Below, in pieces: positions 43,163-44,751 of a stretch of DNA of 44,751 bases. Below the pieces are notes generated by a model that saw only the letters and a list, made by a program, of their open reading frames with translations, was not told the origin of the DNA and made no database searches. Made by a program: the position numbers and the translations under genes. The stretch is taken from NCBI GenBank assembly GCA_964356415.1, contig CAYHHK010000018.1, forward strand, positions 1-44,751, written 5' to 3'. Numbering within the stretch: position 1 is the stretch's first letter; each line of letters starts with the position of its first letter. Source of the DNA: JAPLDB01 sp964356415. Its GTDB lineage: Bacteria; Bacteroidota; Bacteroidia; AKYH767-A; 2013-40CM-41-45.

Positions 43163-44751
43163 ATGAAATATTTCAAGCGCATTTTTTTTTCCTTACTAAT
43201 ATTTATTGTTGTTGCAGTTGGTGCCATTTACATTTTTCTGCTCACGCAAAAACCTGTTTATAACGAAACGCTCCCTCTCAGAAACATCACCGAAAAAGTG
43301 GATGTGCATTTCGACGATTTCGGTGTACCGCACATTTTTGGAAACAACGAAGAAGATATTTTCTGCGCACTTGGATATGTGCATGCCCAGGAACGACTTT
43401 TCCAGATGGAACTCATCCGCAGGGTCGGTGCAGGTCGCCTGAGTGAATTGTTCGGGAGTCCGATGATCGATGTAGATAAATTTTTCAGGATGATGGGACT
43501 TGCACAGCATGCGGCATGGAGCGCGAAAGAATTTTCGAAACAACAGGATCAACAGTTTTATAAAAATGCTGTCGCATACATCTCAGGAATTAACCAGTAC
43601 ATCGAAAACGGAAAAACACCGGTTGAATTCAGGTTACTCAGCATACCAAAAGAAAAGTTTACAATGAATGACATGTTCCTCATTGTTGATTTCATGTCAT
43701 TTAATTTCCAGATGGCATTCCGCACCGATCCGCTGATGTCGAAGATCCAAAAACAGTTTGGCGAAAAATACCTGAAGGATATTGTGCTGGGAACCTTGCC
43801 GGGTACACTGCACGTGCCCGTAAATCACGATTCCATTAACACGACTCCTCCACAGACCAGTTCGGTTGCAAATATTTTCAATCAGATGCCGGTTCAACCC
43901 TGGATGGGAAGCAATTGCTGGGCTGTTTCGCCTTCGAAGTCACAGTCAGGAAAAGTGTTGTTTGCAAATGACACACACATCGGTTACCAGCAACCCAGCG
44001 TCTGGTATGAAGCATATTTAGAATGCCCCGGCTTTAACCTGTATGGAAATTTCCTCGCAGGATTTCCGTTTCCTGCAATCGCGCATACGAAGGATCATGC
44101 ATGGGGATTAACGATACTTGAAAATGACGACCTTGATTTTTTCGAAGAGAAGACAGACTCCCTCCACCGAAATCAATATTTCTATAAGAATGAATGGAAG
44201 CAGATGGAATTACGTGAAGAAGTCATTCATGTGAAAGACAGCAGTGACTTGAAATTCACATGCCGCACTACAACACATGGGCCTGTGTGCAATGACGTAA
44301 TTCATGATTTTGCCGATGTAACATCTGCGCCTGTCGCAGCCTGCTGGACGCTGTTACAATTTCCAAGTAACCTTTGTGAAATCACCTATCGTCTTGCGAA
44401 AGCTACAAGCATGAATGAATTCCGTGATGGCATTTCATTGCTTGCCACGCCAGGACTCAATGTGGTTTACGGTGATAACGCCGGCAACATTGCCTGGTGG
44501 GCTGCAGCAAAACTTGTAAAGCGGCCGCTCAATGTTGAATCAAGACTGTTGCTTGACGGCTCTTCCGGAAATGATGACTGGCTGGGCTTTTATGATTTTT
44601 CTGAAAACCCGCATTCAATAAATCCATCTTCAGGTTATGTGTACACATGCAACAATGCGCCTGATTCTGTTACAGGCGTTTCCATTCCCGGATATTATAC
44701 CCCTGAAGACAGGGCAAGGGTTGTTACAGCTTTTTTAAATCAGGACAAAAA
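43163..44751 (+). CDS. Penicillin acylase-family Ntn hydrolase (3' end beyond window)
   Basis: The gene begins 6 bp after the hydrolase stop and is open to the window end (529 codons present). A membrane or signal segment (about residues 5-28) starts the protein. The alpha part has the family motif GYVHAQERLFQMELIRRVGAGRLSELFG. The self-cleavage and nucleophile site is SNCWAVSPSKS, with S250 as the catalytic N-terminal Ser of the beta subunit. Further conserved words are ANDTHIGYQQPSVWYEA and GNFLAGFPFPAIAHTKDHAWGLT. Relatives hydrolyse beta-lactams, acyl-homoserine lactones or other amides; the substrate is unknown. It is co-transcribed with the hydrolase. Confidence 0.93.
   Translation, partial: MKYFKRIFFSLLIFIVVAVGAIYIFLLTQKPVYNETLPLRNITEKVDVHFDDFGVPHIFGNNEEDIFCALGYVHAQERLFQMELIRRVGAGRLSELFGSPMIDVDKFFRMMGLAQHAAWSAKEFSKQQDQQFYKNAVAYISGINQYIENGKTPVEFRLLSIPKEKFTMNDMFLIVDFMSFNFQMAFRTDPLMSKIQKQFGEKYLKDIVLGTLPGTLHVPVNHDSINTTPPQTSSVANIFNQMPVQPWMGSNCWAVSPSKSQSGKVLFANDTHIGYQQPSVWYEAYLECPGFNLYGNFLAGFPFPAIAHTKDHAWGLTILENDDLDFFEEKTDSLHRNQYFYKNEWKQMELREEVIHVKDSSDLKFTCRTTTHGPVCNDVIHDFADVTSAPVAACWTLLQFPSNLCEITYRLAKATSMNEFRDGISLLATPGLNVVYGDNAGNIAWWAAAKLVKRPLNVESRLLLDGSSGNDDWLGFYDFSENPHSINPSSGYVYTCNNAPDSVTGVSIPGYYTPEDRARVVTAFLNQDK

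Noticed and set aside
1..44751. tRNA, rRNA and insertion-sequence genes
   Set aside because: No cloverleaf-like segment, rRNA signature or transposase/integrase frame was recognised on either strand; small RNAs cannot be excluded by eye.

Overview
The window reads as a draft chromosome segment of a Bacteroidota bacterium, perhaps of the Chitinophagales/Sphingobacteriales side; the genus cannot be named. The evidence is the set of secreted proteins ending in type IX secretion (T9SS) sorting domains (type A 'FPNP...' tails and one type B gliding-motility-like tail), several promoters of the Bacteroidota form TTG-N17-23-TAnnTTTG, few Shine-Dalgarno sites, and the gene families present. A run of 100 Ns at 19561-19660 marks a scaffold gap inside a repeated gene.

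Layout. 0.3-3.0 kb: an exported M28 metallopeptidase and a flavoprotein of the flavin-dependent halogenase family. 3.1-6.6 kb (minus strand): a small 89-aa protein, a cNMP-binding-domain histidine kinase and a response regulator fused to a thioredoxin-reductase-like enzyme. This looks like a two-component system whose output is a redox enzyme, and the enzyme lacks the cysteines expected of thioredoxin reductase. 6.7-11.5 kb: uvrC, then rplM-rpsI-rpsB-tsf. 11.5-28.1 kb: an accessory block between tsf and pyrH, which are usually close neighbours. It holds a triplicated terminator module, a ParE/RelE-type toxin-antitoxin pair, a tandem array of T9SS cargo paralogs in the order A-B-A-B-C, a DUF4143 ATPase with operator-like promoter sites, a frameshifted extra A copy and a large BNR-propeller T9SS protein. 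28.1-29.4 kb: pyrH-frr resume the housekeeping cluster.

29.8-39.3 kb: a CrtI-type carotenoid desaturase, a WD40 protein and a radical SAM/SPASM protein (minus strand), and a 1917-aa cell-surface adhesin-like protein with a type B sorting tail. 39.4-44.75 kb: a secreted DUF6973-like protein preceded by an 8-bp tandem repeat, a DUF47-PiT phosphate transport pair (minus strand), purN, an exported alpha/beta hydrolase, and a penicillin-acylase-family protein cut by the window end.

The most unusual content is: (1) the kinase/REC-redox enzyme pair; (2) the A/B/C secreted-protein array, whose C-terminal halves are almost interchangeable and whose sorting-domain linkers contain in-frame palindromic elements also present between genes; (3) ATTCGT-rich islands in many intergenic spaces; (4) paired GTCA-N6-TGAC sites at the DUF4143 ATPase promoter. 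No rRNA, tRNA, CRISPR array, transposase or integrase was seen.
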